From JANSWY01 sp965228955 (GTDB lineage Bacteria > Bacteroidota > Bacteroidia > Cytophagales > Cyclobacteriaceae), in contig OZ245848.1 in assembly GCA_965228955.1 (NCBI GenBank), positions 4,526,001 to 4,590,000 on the forward strand: a stretch of DNA of 64,000 nucleotides, read 5' to 3'. Positions 43,714 to 53,665 of the stretch are shown piece after piece (the stretch's first letter is position 1; each line of letters opens with the position of its first letter). A program made the position numbers and the translations under genes. Under the pieces are notes generated by a model, which worked only from the letters and a program-made list of their open reading frames with translations, did no database searches and was not told the DNA's origin.

Positions 43714-46700
43714 CTATTGCTTAACGAATCTCTTAGTAATTTCCTTATCACCTTTAATCGTAACAAAGAACATACCAGATTGTAAAGACGTCAAATCTAT
43801 AGACCCATTGAATTCAAATGCATTCTTTTCAAAGCTGATAGTTTTAACCTTAGCACCGGAAATTGTGTGCAGTGATACTTCAACTGGTCCATTATATGAA
43901 TTATTGAAATCGAAATTCAATACGTTCTTAGCAGGTACAGGATATAATGCAAATGAAGAATTCAACTCATCATCTGAATCGGTCACAATTGAACCTAGAC
44001 TAATTACAGGACATCCATTAACGGTAACCTGTACTGAGTAATCTCCAGAAACTGTAGTCTCATATGTTTGAGATGTTGCTCCATCAATCAATTCACCATC
44101 CAGATACCACTGATAAGCCTCTCCTTCTGATGCCGTTAATATAAATCCTCCACCAGCTGCAGACTGAGTAGTGAAAGAAGGACTATGAATAGAGCCAGTT
44201 TGAATGAAATCAGTTTTTGTTTCTACAATTTGATTTCCATCAACATCTGTTAGTGTCAATGTCACGGTACTAAGCCCTGCTTCAGTATACTGCACTTGAT
44301 GAGGACCTAACCCTTCAGCAGTGGCTGGTGAAGCATTTGCTCCAAAGTCCCAACTTGCTGCGACAATTCCACCCGATGATAAACTTGAGAATTCTCTAAA
44401 GTTGTTAATACAACCTCCATCTCCTACAGTAAAGTCAGCAGTAACTGCTCCTCCTTCTGGTGCTGTGATAACAAAGTCATCAAATGCCATTCCAACGTCC
44501 ACAGTTCCCCAGTCAGTCTGGAATCGGATTCTGAATGAAACTTCTTTTTCACCACTTAAGAAATTCAAATCAGTACCATAAGATTCGAATTCTCCTTCGG
44601 TATCACCACTAAATATCGGAACACTTTCTCCAAATATTGATTGAGGGTCACTGATTTGGTTGTACCAGCCATCTTCCTGTCTATCATTGAGCTTAATCCA
44701 AGTATCTCCATCGGTGCTATATTCTACGATAAACCCATCCCAGTTAGGTTCAAACTGATAATTTGCTTTAAAGTCCATTCTGTAATCCCCTAAAATTGAG
44801 AAGTCAAATTTAGGAGTGTATAGATATGCTAAAGATAAGTCTACATACTCTGCATCGTCCAGACCTGAAACCCATGCAAAATCTCCTGAAGCCGTTCCTT
44901 CTTTCCCTTCAATAGTCGATTGCCCTAACTCCCAACCTGTTCCAGAGATATTATCTGCTGCAAAATTGGATTGATTTACTTCAAAGTTACCTCCGTCTTC
45001 CAGGGTGTAGCTTCCACTTTGATAGGGTAGAATTGAAATATCTGTGGAATTAGAATCTTCTACACCTCCAGTTGTTACTGTTAATGTAATTGTGTAATCG
45101 CCTGGACTTTCAAAAGCGTGAGTAGGATTTAGCTCAGTTGATGTATTTCCATCTCCAAAATCCCAAAGCACTTCATCTGGCTGGTAAGAAAGGAATTCTA
45201 AATCGATATCATCACCAACATAATTAACTTTTGATGCACCAACAGAGAAAGACGCTCTTGGAGTTGGGTCTTTAATAATTTCAAAATCATCAATCAGAAC
45301 TCCATCAAAACCATATCCACCTTCATTGAATTGATTAGATATTGAAGCTACAATTCTAAATGCTACACTGTTTCCACCAAGGAACGAAATATCATACTCA
45401 GATCTAACCAGTCCATTTGTAGTCAATGCCCAACCAGTTCTATCAGGAAAAACATCCTGGATTAAAGTACACTCTATCCTTTCACTAGCGTCATACCAAT
45501 TATTTGATCCAAGTCTTTGTTCAGGTCCTCCAAGAGTTAACCAAGTCTGGCCATTATCAAGAGTGTATTCAACTTTCACACCTAAAGGACCATAGCAACT
45601 ATTTCCTTCCATGCTTCTATCAAATCCTATCAGGTATGTTTCACCTTCTAACAATTCGAACATTGGAGTATAAATTGCCGATACTCTATCAGATCCACCT
45701 TGAATATCATCATTGAGTAGTGTTTTCCACGCACTTGTTCCGGAAGCAACCTCATTTAGCTCATTGCCAGGTACTCCTCTTTCCCAAAGTTGAGTTTCAC
45801 CTTGCAATAATAAAGCAGTAAAATCTTCGGAATCAGTTTCAAAGTCTCCACCATCTGCAGCGGAGTACTCATCGTTCTTGATTGGAAGAACAGTAATATA
45901 ATCTGCTCTAGTTTCAGAATCAGAAGCACCATTTACCGCTAATGAAACAGAGTAAGTACCTGCAGCTGTATAAGTATGTGTTGGATTCTCCTCAGTAGAC
46001 ACATTACCATCTCCAAAGTCCCATGCAAAATCGCCATTGGCCAAAGTAGAATGATCTTGAAATTGTATTTCTCTACCTACGTATGCTACCCTTTGCTCTG
46101 TATGAAAATCTGCTTTGGGTTCCGTTGCAAAAACTCTGGAAGTAAATAAACCTCTTCCGAAAGTTGAAACAGTGACTAGTTGATCACTTGATCTATACTG
46201 AAGCATAGTTGACTTCACATTAGCAAGTCCTTCATTAGTAGGCTCCCAATTCGGATCTGCCGCAGAGATATCGTCACTTGACCACACCCCCAACTCTGTC
46301 GCAAGTAAAACCTGGTTAGTGTTTGCAGGGTTGAATAACGCCCAGTTAACAGGTATATCCGGCAAAGAGCTCTGAAGGCTTGTCCATGCAGCTCCTCCGT
46401 CAGAAGTATACCATACTGACTCTACTCCGTAGTTGCTGAATGTAACCATTAGTTCGTCATCTGATTCACCAATAGCAACACAAGAAACTGTAGAGTTTGT
46501 TGGGAAACTACTTCCTGTGATCTCCGTTGCTTGTGCGTTTCCTGCAGCATCTGTTATTTTAAATACAGCACCAGAGCTATTACCAATGAATAATACATCA
46601 TCTGTATAAGGTGAAACCGTTAAAGCCGTTGCTGTTCCCGACAATCCAGAAGGTTGCTGATTTTGAACGGTAACAGAACCTGCTCCATCAGAACTAATTC

Positions 46701-48417
46701 CAGTATAAGCATTATATGAATCAGAGTTACTTGCTGCGTACAACACATTGGCTTCATCATCATAATCTGCAGGATTAATAAATAACCCATCACTTGCACC
46801 AGCAAATTCCACAAATGACAGTCCACCATCCACTGAAAGAGAATAGTCATTTCTAATGTAGCTGGAGATTTGAAGGTTAGGTTCATTTTGATCAATAAAT
46901 ACAAACGCTCCATCACCACCAGTGGCTTCTCTAGTATTATTTACACCGTAAGAAGTAAATCTTTGTGTTCCATTATCTTGGGCACCTGCCAGGAACACAT
47001 TAGAGTGCACTTCATTTTGAGCAGCACATGAATAGAACAATGCTGTAACATAATCCTTGTTTCTGTCTTCAAATTCAGGTAATTCATCACTATTGAGACC
47101 AATACCGTAAGAAACACCTCCATCACTACCAAAAAGTGCCTCATCCGGGTGACCCGGTCTGTAAGCAACACTGTGCTGATCTGCATGTACATATTCCCCA
47201 CAATCTGCACCTGTCCAATAAGATACAGGCTCCCATGTTTGTCCTCTGTCTTTACTTCTATGTAAGTCAATACCACCTACAATTACATAATTCGAATTTG
47301 TTGGGCTCACCCAAAATGACAAGTCGAAAAATGCTTGACCTCTAGTAAAGTGGTCTGTAGATTCTGTACAGCTCTGCTCCAGGTATAGAGGAGTCACCAT
47401 TTCAGTCCAACTACTACCCCCATCGGTAGTAACGTACATCCATTCAATATCTTCACCGCCTGAGCCACCATCGGCCATAGCATAAAGAACATTGGCATCT
47501 GAAGGTGCTATTCCTATCTCAATTCTGTCTGCACCATCAGCAGGAGTTATGTCAGTCCATGATTCTCCGTCATCTTCAGAAACATAGATCGAGCTACCTA
47601 CTCTACTGGCAGCATATATCTTTGTTTCAGAGATTTCCAGGTCATCCATTCTTTCGGATATCACGGTTGTCCAATTTGTACCACCATCTGTGGACCTGTA
47701 CAATCCGGTCCTGGTAGCTGCAAGTACAGTTCCCTCATGTGTGACATCAACACGCAGAACATAATGGAATTGTGAGTTTCTATCAGTACTTTCAATTACA
47801 TCCCATGTGGTTCCACCATCGGTTGATTTCCAGATACCAGCTCCACGGATATCTGAAGTATATCCTTGTCCAGTACCCATGTAGAATGTGTTAGTTTCTG
47901 TAGGGTCATATGAGATATGGCTTATTGCCAAATTAGCCATGAAGTCATCTACGGGAACCCATGAGGATTCCGCGTCTGTAATGTTTTCATTGTACCAGAG
48001 ACCTCCTCCGATACCACCGGCCCAAACTTTTTCTGCATCTGGGTCATTTGGATCGAACATCAGTGCTCTAGTTCTACCTCCTATATTCTTAGGTCCTCTT
48101 TCCTCCCATTCAACACCAGCAATGGCTTGTCTGGCTCCCGGACGAAAATAATTTTTCTTTAGTTCCTGAAATGCTTTTACTGATCTCGAAACAGGTGGGT
48201 ATCCTAAGGCAGGATCCATAGTTCTCTCAAACTCTTGTTGAGCAGCCAAATCCGGACTATCTCTCTTTTTCTGATTTTTTGTTAACTCCAGAGGACGTCT
48301 ATTGTCCTTACTTTTTACTTCAACCTGATTTTGGGGTATCTTGATCAAAAGTGTACCTGCGATCACTAGCAAGACCGCAACTGGAAAAAAGATTTTTGTA
48401 GATTTCTTAAAATTCAT
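43714..48417 (-). CDS. Large T9SS-secreted protein with BNR/VPS10-type repeats and PKD domains
   Basis: About 1,567 residues, from the ATG at 48415-48417. A signal/anchor helix (IFFPVAVLLVIAGTLLI) is followed by many sortilin-type BNR repeats (STDGGTTWDVI, SEDDGESWTDI, TTDGGSSWTEM, TSDGGAAWTSL) to about residue 730. Two PKD domains follow (FAWDFGDGNVSTEENPTHTY; VLWDFGDGNTSTELNPTHAF), separated by jelly-roll regions that resemble MAM/choice-of-anchor domains. An Ig-like piece (YQWYLDGELIDGATSQTYE) and a T9SS sorting domain (FALYPVPAKNVLNF ... GMFFVTIKGDKEITKRFVKQ) end it. Probably surface-bound or secreted; role unknown, perhaps adhesive or glycan-related. Confidence 0.9.
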   Translation of the reverse strand: MNFKKSTKIFFPVAVLLVIAGTLLIKIPQNQVEVKSKDNRRPLELTKNQKKRDSPDLAAQQEFERTMDPALGYPPVSRSVKAFQELKKNYFRPGARQAIAGVEWEERGPKNIGGRTRALMFDPNDPDAEKVWAGGIGGGLWYNENITDAESSWVPVDDFMANLAISHISYDPTETNTFYMGTGQGYTSDIRGAGIWKSTDGGTTWDVIESTDRNSQFHYVLRVDVTHEGTVLAATRTGLYRSTDGGTNWTTVISERMDDLEISETKIYAASRVGSSIYVSEDDGESWTDITPADGADRIEIGIAPSDANVLYAMADGGSGGEDIEWMYVTTDGGSSWTEMVTPLYLEQSCTESTDHFTRGQAFFDLSFWVSPTNSNYVIVGGIDLHRSKDRGQTWEPVSYWTGADCGEYVHADQHSVAYRPGHPDEALFGSDGGVSYGIGLNSDELPEFEDRNKDYVTALFYSCAAQNEVHSNVFLAGAQDNGTQRFTSYGVNNTREATGGDGAFVFIDQNEPNLQISSYIRNDYSLSVDGGLSFVEFAGASDGLFINPADYDDEANVLYAASNSDSYNAYTGISSDGAGSVTVQNQQPSGLSGTATALTVSPYTDDVLFIGNSSGAVFKITDAAGNAQATEITGSSFPTNSTVSCVAIGESDDELMVTFSNYGVESVWYTSDGGAAWTSLQSSLPDIPVNWALFNPANTNQVLLATELGVWSSDDISAADPNWEPTNEGLANVKSTMLQYRSSDQLVTVSTFGRGLFTSRVFATEPKADFHTEQRVAYVGREIQFQDHSTLANGDFAWDFGDGNVSTEENPTHTYTAAGTYSVSLAVNGASDSETRADYITVLPIKNDEYSAADGGDFETDSEDFTALLLQGETQLWERGVPGNELNEVASGTSAWKTLLNDDIQGGSDRVSAIYTPMFELLEGETYLIGFDRSMEGNSCYGPLGVKVEYTLDNGQTWLTLGGPEQRLGSNNWYDASERIECTLIQDVFPDRTGWALTTNGLVRSEYDISFLGGNSVAFRIVASISNQFNEGGYGFDGVLIDDFEIIKDPTPRASFSVGASKVNYVGDDIDLEFLSYQPDEVLWDFGDGNTSTELNPTHAFESPGDYTITLTVTTGGVEDSNSTDISILPYQSGSYTLEDGGNFEVNQSNFAADNISGTGWELGQSTIEGKEGTASGDFAWVSGLDDAEYVDLSLAYLYTPKFDFSILGDYRMDFKANYQFEPNWDGFIVEYSTDGDTWIKLNDRQEDGWYNQISDPQSIFGESVPIFSGDTEGEFESYGTDLNFLSGEKEVSFRIRFQTDWGTVDVGMAFDDFVITAPEGGAVTADFTVGDGGCINNFREFSSLSSGGIVAASWDFGANASPATAEGLGPHQVQYTEAGLSTVTLTLTDVDGNQIVETKTDFIQTGSIHSPSFTTQSAAGGGFILTASEGEAYQWYLDGELIDGATSQTYETTVSGDYSVQVTVNGCPVISLGSIVTDSDDELNSSFALYPVPAKNVLNFDFNNSYNGPVEVSLHTISGAKVKTISFEKNAFEFNGSIDLTSLQSGMFFVTIKGDKEITKRFVKQ

Positions 48418-48429
48418 ATTGGGTAGCAA

Positions 48430-48649
48430 TTTTATCTTCAGATTAGCATCAAAAATATTAATAAATTCTTGAATGAAGGCACTGAATCATTGAAATCGGG
48501 CCTATTGTCAGGAAACTTATTAGAACTTAACATAGTTTTAGTTACTCAGATGCATAACCCAGTAATGGTAATTGTTAATACAAATGTTATAATTGGTAGG
48601 TCGCTAAACTATTTAGCTCAGTCTACCATAAACTTTAATACAAACATCT
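48430..48649. other. Intergenic region between divergent genes
   Basis: About 220 AT-rich bases between the T9SS protein and the divergent secreted-protein gene. Presumed promoters only; no repeats or hairpins noticed. Confidence 0.5.
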
Positions 48650-49357
48650 ATGAATAAACCATACTTAATCGCTGTTATTCTGGCATTTTTTAGTTTTGAT
48701 ATTCATTGTCAAACGCCATTAAAACTATCAGTTGTTGATGATCGAGTTAGTCCTGGAAACATATTGGAATTACCGAGAAAGCCACCTAAAACAGATGGAA
48801 CCTACATGCTTTATGATGAATGGACAGAAGGGGAGGTAGTACTCATTAACGAGCAAGCTGTCAAGAAAGTCCCATTAAAGTATGATTTATATAACAATTG
48901 GTTAGAAATTAAAACATCAGATGATGTGAAAATTTGTCCAAGTACATTTCTTAGTAAATTTATCATCAATGATGACCTTGGTAGGGAAAGAACATTTCTA
49001 AATATCCGTCAGTTCCGATCTTCTGAAAATGAAAACTTAGAAGGCGTTTTTAGGGAAATTGTTTCATTCCCCAACAAGGAGATAATGCTTGTTGCAAGAC
49101 CTTATGCATTTATTAAAGAAGCCACCTATGTACCCGCGCTTGACATGGGAACTCGAAATAACAAAGTTATTAAGAAGGAAGCTTATTACATTATCTCTAA
49201 TGGAATGTACCAGAAACTACCAAAGAACAAAAAAGATTTCTTCAAGGTATTTCAAGAAGATTCAAACAAGGTTCAACAATATGCGACAGTCAACAAGCTC
49301 TCGTTCAAAAAAGAGAGTGGTATTAAAAAATTATTAGAGTTTTATGACTCATTGTGA
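48650..49357 (+). CDS. Hypothetical secreted protein, 235 aa
   Basis: Signal peptide at residues 1-20 (ending DIHCQ; the Cys is not in a good lipobox). The mature protein is mixed alpha/beta, with KVPLKYDLYNNWLEIKTSDDV and a C-terminal LSFKKESGIKKLLEFYDSL helix. The mid-region (LVARPYAFIKEATYVPALDM) resembles parts of Bacteroidota proteins I know only as uncharacterised. A bidirectional terminator follows 32 bases after the stop. Confidence 0.75.
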   Translation: MNKPYLIAVILAFFSFDIHCQTPLKLSVVDDRVSPGNILELPRKPPKTDGTYMLYDEWTEGEVVLINEQAVKKVPLKYDLYNNWLEIKTSDDVKICPSTFLSKFIINDDLGRERTFLNIRQFRSSENENLEGVFREIVSFPNKEIMLVARPYAFIKEATYVPALDMGTRNNKVIKKEAYYIISNGMYQKLPKNKKDFFKVFQEDSNKVQQYATVNKLSFKKESGIKKLLEFYDSL

Positions 49358-49381
49358 TTCAGTCAAATCAGACAAGCTAAT

Positions 49382-49416
49382 AAAAAAAGGGAATCTATTA
49401 CTAGATTCCCTTTTTT
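49382..49416. terminator. Bidirectional terminator
   Basis: GGGAATCTA / TAGATTCCC stem (9 bp) with A-run before and T-run after; serves the plus-strand secreted-protein gene and the minus-strand lipoprotein gene that converge here. Confidence 0.88.
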
Positions 49417-49451
49417 CTGTCTGACAGTCTTGGGCTGCCATTAAAAATTTC

Positions 49452-50270
49452 TTATTGAGCAGTGTAAGTAGTTACTCCTCTTTCACCGAAACCAGTTGCT
49501 GTCCAGTAAACAGTGATTGTACCTGCGCCAGCATCATAAGTACTTGTAGGCTGAGCAGGATCTTGGATAATTGTACCACCAAACTGATCACTAACACCAG
49601 TCCAAGTTACATCTCCTGAAGCGAAATCAATTTCAAGCACTGCAGCTCTAGCAGATGAACCGTAAGCATCAGCGTAATCCTGAGCCCATAATCCTCCAGT
49701 GATATCAGAAACAGCGTATGCACCAGATACAGAGCAATCAGCTAAGATCAAAGTTTCTTCGCCAGTGTAAGGTCCAGAACCAAAGTCATCAACTAGGATA
49801 TTTCCATCAACAGTGTAAACTCCTGCAATAGATCCACAAATAACAGTAACTTCGATAGTCTGAATAACAGAACCTTTAGAAGCATCGTCTCCATCCTCAT
49901 CAACCTGAGCATCGAAAACCTGAGCTTGCAATACTGCAGTACCACTGTAACCAGCAGCTGGTTGGTAAGTAACATCGATATTTCCTGAAGTAATACCTGC
50001 GAAAGCCGTAGTTACATTGAAAGTACCACCGATCGCTTCACCATCTGTATTAACTGCGTTTACACCTACTGAGTCAAGACCAGCAGGAGCATCAGTTACA
50101 ACAATTGTTAGGGTAGTTTGTCCTACGTCTGTAATTAAATCATCAGAAACACTTAACGAGTGAACTGCTGGAGCATCTAATAGGGCTGGAGGGTTAGCGT
50201 CCTGGTAGTCATCTACACAACCCCAAAAGATTACAATTGAAAGAGTAAATAATAGTAGAAATCTTTTCAT
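49452..50270 (-). CDS. Lipoprotein with C-terminal SusE/SusF-like domain (tentative)
   Basis: I place the start at the ATG 50268-50270, giving MKRFLLLFTLSIVIFWGC with a lipobox; an upstream in-frame start adds 37 residues without sense. The mature 255 residues are Ser/Thr/Gly-rich and beta: two Ig-like parts, then a compact C-terminal domain with two Cys (ICGSIAGVYTV and ILADCSVSGAY) and the ending YWTATGFGERGVTTYT. The C-terminal pattern resembles the lipoprotein at 56872-57801 next to SusCD, suggesting a shared domain. Function unknown; probably outer-membrane. Divergent from the FG-GAP gene. Confidence 0.72.
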   Translation of the reverse strand: MKRFLLLFTLSIVIFWGCVDDYQDANPPALLDAPAVHSLSVSDDLITDVGQTTLTIVVTDAPAGLDSVGVNAVNTDGEAIGGTFNVTTAFAGITSGNIDVTYQPAAGYSGTAVLQAQVFDAQVDEDGDDASKGSVIQTIEVTVICGSIAGVYTVDGNILVDDFGSGPYTGEETLILADCSVSGAYAVSDITGGLWAQDYADAYGSSARAAVLEIDFASGDVTWTGVSDQFGGTIIQDPAQPTSTYDAGAGTITVYWTATGFGERGVTTYTAQ

Positions 50271-50396
50271 ATTACCGCACTTTAATTTAGTAAAAATCTT
50301 GTTTGTTTTATCAAACATAAGTAATTCTCCTAATAAAATAAAAGAGAATGACTTAAATTTAATGATATAAAAAAAGTACAAAAAAAGGGCGTGAGG

Positions 50397-52463
50397 ATGA
50401 TTTCCAATTTTTCTAGAATATTATTTCCAATTCTATTTATATTCCAAATTTTATTCTACCCAGAAGGGCATTCACAATCATTTAATGAAGTGTCTCGAGC
50501 TATCGGGGTAAATCATCTAACTATTTCCTTTAATTTGATTGGTGGGGGGCTTGCCTTCTTTGATTATGACAATGATGGGCATGAGGATTTAATTGTAATT
50601 GGGGGTGCCGCGCAGGATAGATTATTTAGAAATAACGGTGATGGTACTTTCACTGACGAAACTATAAAAGCAGGGCTCAATAACTCAAACTATTTCAAAA
50701 CTCAAGCGGTAGTTACAGGAGATATTAATAATGATGGTTTCCGCGAAATCTTTATCGCTACAGATATTGGAAACCCTAATATTTTATACCTAAATAATGG
50801 AGATGGTACATTCACCAACATTTCGGAAGGTGCAGGAATAATTCATGAATCATGGTCGCTCGGTGCTACTCTCCTGGACTTCAATCAGGATGGGATGCTA
50901 GATATTTACGTTATCAACTACATTGAAGAAAACAATGCCCTTGAAGATGGTTTTGCTCACACATGCTTCCCAAATTTTCTTTATTTAAATAAAGGTAACA
51001 ATCAATTCGAAGAAGTTGCCTCAACTTATCTCGTGGATGAAGAAGGGTGTGGAGTAGCTGTCACTTCTTTTGATGAAAATAAGGATGGGAAAACAGATAT
51101 CTATATAGCAAATGATTTTGGAGAGTTCATAGTTCCAAATGTTTACTTCCAAAACAATTTTCCAAATTCATTTGAAGATAAATCAGTGAGCTCAGGTTTG
51201 GATGCCCATATTTATGGTATGGGAATTGGCCTTGGTGATATAGATAACGACGGACATACCGATTTGTACACTACTAATATTGGTAGAAATGTATTGTATC
51301 ATAATAACGGCAATGGTACGTATACAGATCTTACTACAAGTGCAGGTGTGGAAAACACCAATTATGAAGACTTATTTACAACGAGTTGGGGGGCAGTATT
51401 TTTTGATTATGATCTTGATGGAGCTGAAGACCTATTTGTTTCTAATGGATTTATTCCAGCATCTGATTTCATTAAGACATCAGAAGTTGATCCTAATAAA
51501 TTATATAGAAATAATGGTGATTTGACATTTGAAGATGTAACTATCGAAGAAAATATATTCAATGACGAGATCTCAAGGGGAGCAGCTTATTCAGATTTCG
51601 ATCATGATGGAGATCTTGATTTAGCAGTTGTTAAACTTGGGAAAGTTTTGGGTTCTCCTGGAAACATGCTGTTCTACCAAAATAAAAGCAGTACTGGAAA
51701 CCATTGGCTCCAAGTCAAGCTTGAAGGTACAACTAGTAACAGAGATGCTTATGGAAGTACTGTCTATGCTTACCATGGAAATACAATTTGGTCCCAGGAA
51801 ATATCAGGGGGATCAAGTCATGCATCTCAAAACAGCAGTATTGCCCATTTTGGTCTGGGAAATACAGAAACAATTGATTCCCTGGTTGTTAGATGGCCAA
51901 ATGGAGAGACCGTAACATTAATCAATATTGAAGCAGATCATACTTATTACATTGTTGAAAATACTGCTGGCTATGAAATCCTAGGATGCACAGATTCCAA
52001 CTCCATTAATTATGATCCCGAGGCTACTCTAAATCAAGGCTGCATTTTTTCAATTTTTGGATGCACAGATCCCAGAGCAGAAAATTACAACCCTACTGCA
52101 ACAGAAGATAATAATACTTGTGAATTCAGTTTTGAAGTTGAAGGTTGTATGGATGATACTGCACTAAATTTCGACAAATATGCTTCGGTTGACGATGGAT
52201 CATGCTCATATGTTTTAAATGCAAAAATAGAAAATAGCAAGACAAAGGTATATCCAACCAGATGGTCGAACTCATTCATTATTGAGTCTAATGAACCACA
52301 ACTGGAAGTGAAAATGTACTCTTTTGAAGGTAAACTTGTGCATCATCACAAATATACAAATGGTCCCAAATTCAAAATTTCACCAGAAATAAACCCCGGT
52401 TCTTATATCCTTGTATTCTCAAATGGGATCGATATTGAAAGGATAAAGGTTATTAAAGAGTGA
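50397..52463 (+). CDS. T9SS-secreted FG-GAP/UnbV (CRTAC1-like) repeat protein
   Basis: About 688 residues with a signal peptide. Residues about 25-460 form a beta-propeller-like set of FG-GAP/VCBS repeats with at least seven Ca-binding-type loops (DYDNDGHED, DINNDGFRE, DFNQDGMLD, DENKDGKTD, DIDNDGHTD, DYDLDGAED, DFDHDGDLD). An ASPIC/UnbV segment follows (GSTVYAYHG, ISGGSSHASQNS, HFGLGNTETIDSLVVRWPNG). Then three Cys-pair repeats of the GCTD...Y-P-A....GC type, and a T9SS sorting domain to the end. I use the ATG at 50397; GTG at 50391 is a possible start. Probably an adhesive or Ca-dependent cell-surface protein. Confidence 0.9.
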   Translation: MISNFSRILFPILFIFQILFYPEGHSQSFNEVSRAIGVNHLTISFNLIGGGLAFFDYDNDGHEDLIVIGGAAQDRLFRNNGDGTFTDETIKAGLNNSNYFKTQAVVTGDINNDGFREIFIATDIGNPNILYLNNGDGTFTNISEGAGIIHESWSLGATLLDFNQDGMLDIYVINYIEENNALEDGFAHTCFPNFLYLNKGNNQFEEVASTYLVDEEGCGVAVTSFDENKDGKTDIYIANDFGEFIVPNVYFQNNFPNSFEDKSVSSGLDAHIYGMGIGLGDIDNDGHTDLYTTNIGRNVLYHNNGNGTYTDLTTSAGVENTNYEDLFTTSWGAVFFDYDLDGAEDLFVSNGFIPASDFIKTSEVDPNKLYRNNGDLTFEDVTIEENIFNDEISRGAAYSDFDHDGDLDLAVVKLGKVLGSPGNMLFYQNKSSTGNHWLQVKLEGTTSNRDAYGSTVYAYHGNTIWSQEISGGSSHASQNSSIAHFGLGNTETIDSLVVRWPNGETVTLINIEADHTYYIVENTAGYEILGCTDSNSINYDPEATLNQGCIFSIFGCTDPRAENYNPTATEDNNTCEFSFEVEGCMDDTALNFDKYASVDDGSCSYVLNAKIENSKTKVYPTRWSNSFIIESNEPQLEVKMYSFEGKLVHHHKYTNGPKFKISPEINPGSYILVFSNGIDIERIKVIKE

Positions 52464-52487
52464 GGTAAGGAGATATATCAGTCAGTT

Positions 52488-53663
52488 TTAGTCTTTTACA
52501 CAGCGGATACTGAAACCGTAATCTTTCTCAAAAACGAACACACCAATGGCCTGTTCCCCATCAAAAACGATTCTCTTGTAGGAACTGATATTATCCACCT
52601 GTGAAGACGACCAGTAAACTGCCGAAATACCAAAATTGGAATAATCTCCATTAGGGAATCTGTCGCCAGTAAGAGTAGCATTAAATCCTATTTCACCACC
52701 TTCCTGAATCGATAAACCGTTGACTCCATCTTGATTCTCCAAAGTGGTGAATTCACTATGAGAGGGTACGTGCCATCCAGTAGGACAAACTCCTTGCGCA
52801 GACTCAACATTCGTCGGAAAGAATTCATCATTGTATCTTGCGTCTAATCTCATTGCTCCGGTCCAAGTGTAATATCTACCAGATACCTCAGGACTATAGT
52901 TTCCGATTCCTGCAAATGAACCTTCACCAGAATCAAAATTCAAATTTTGACTCATCCAACATTGATTTCCTATTTGCACTGTAGTGTAAGTATTTCCATC
53001 TCTCTCGTCAATCAACAACTCTCCACAAATAAAATCATCCACACCTGTAGTATCTACTGCACCACCACCAGCTGTTAAAGAGATCCACTTTTCACCATCA
53101 TAGCCTAAGAAATCAGTTCCGTTAAATCTTATAGCCCCTGGAACCTCAGGAGCATCATTATTTAATATGATGTTACCTTCAACTAAAGCGTTTACCTTGG
53201 AAAGAAAGGTCTTTTCTCCGGCAATTTGTTGGGGTCCATCTGTCAATCCATTTGCACTTTTTATGGCATACATAGCGTAAGGAACAGCCGTAAGCTTCGT
53301 CATACCTACTTCCCTAAAGCTACCGTTTCCGTTAAGATCAACTTCTACCTTTAAAAACAGGTTGTTTTGAGTCCAATCAATTAGCTCAAATTCGGATGAT
53401 TTAAATCCACCTTCCCCAATTATTATTTGAGCTATTCCAATTTCATCTGTAAGGGATTCATGTATTTCCGAGTAGATCATTTCTCCCTCTGGCCCATTTT
53501 CGTATATCGCAATTCTAAATGGAACAGTTTGGTTTGCGACAAAATTACCTTCCAAGTCTTTTATTTGAGCTGAATAGGCAAATCCAGAAATGTCATCCTG
53601 ACCAATTACAATAAACGATGATGTACTAACTAATAAAAAAAGTAAGAACTCCCTTATCTTCAT
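52488..53663 (-). CDS. Secreted FISUMP-domain protein
   Basis: About 391 residues with a signal peptide. Residues about 20-145 are the Bacteroidota 'tail-like' beta domain (FAYSAQIKDLEGNFVANQTV, IGIAQIIIGEGGF). The C-terminal part (about 210-391) matches the Fibrobacter succinogenes major paralogous domain: DERDGNTYTTVQIGNQCWMS, GRYYTWTGAM, QGVCPTGWHVPSHSEF, AVYWSSSQVD, FSIRCVKD. The ATG at 53661-53663 is preferred over an upstream TTG. It lies 2 bases after the stop of the small T9SS gene, so co-transcribed with it and the peroxidase gene. Role unknown; surface display is likely. Confidence 0.88.
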   Translation of the reverse strand: MKIREFLLFLLVSTSSFIVIGQDDISGFAYSAQIKDLEGNFVANQTVPFRIAIYENGPEGEMIYSEIHESLTDEIGIAQIIIGEGGFKSSEFELIDWTQNNLFLKVEVDLNGNGSFREVGMTKLTAVPYAMYAIKSANGLTDGPQQIAGEKTFLSKVNALVEGNIILNNDAPEVPGAIRFNGTDFLGYDGEKWISLTAGGGAVDTTGVDDFICGELLIDERDGNTYTTVQIGNQCWMSQNLNFDSGEGSFAGIGNYSPEVSGRYYTWTGAMRLDARYNDEFFPTNVESAQGVCPTGWHVPSHSEFTTLENQDGVNGLSIQEGGEIGFNATLTGDRFPNGDYSNFGISAVYWSSSQVDNISSYKRIVFDGEQAIGVFVFEKDYGFSIRCVKD

Positions 53664-53665
53664 TA

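Noticed and set aside
46620..47276. Long minus-strand frames inside the large T9SS gene
   Set aside because: They are shadow frames of the 1,567-codon gene, which has clear repeats and a sorting domain in its own frame.
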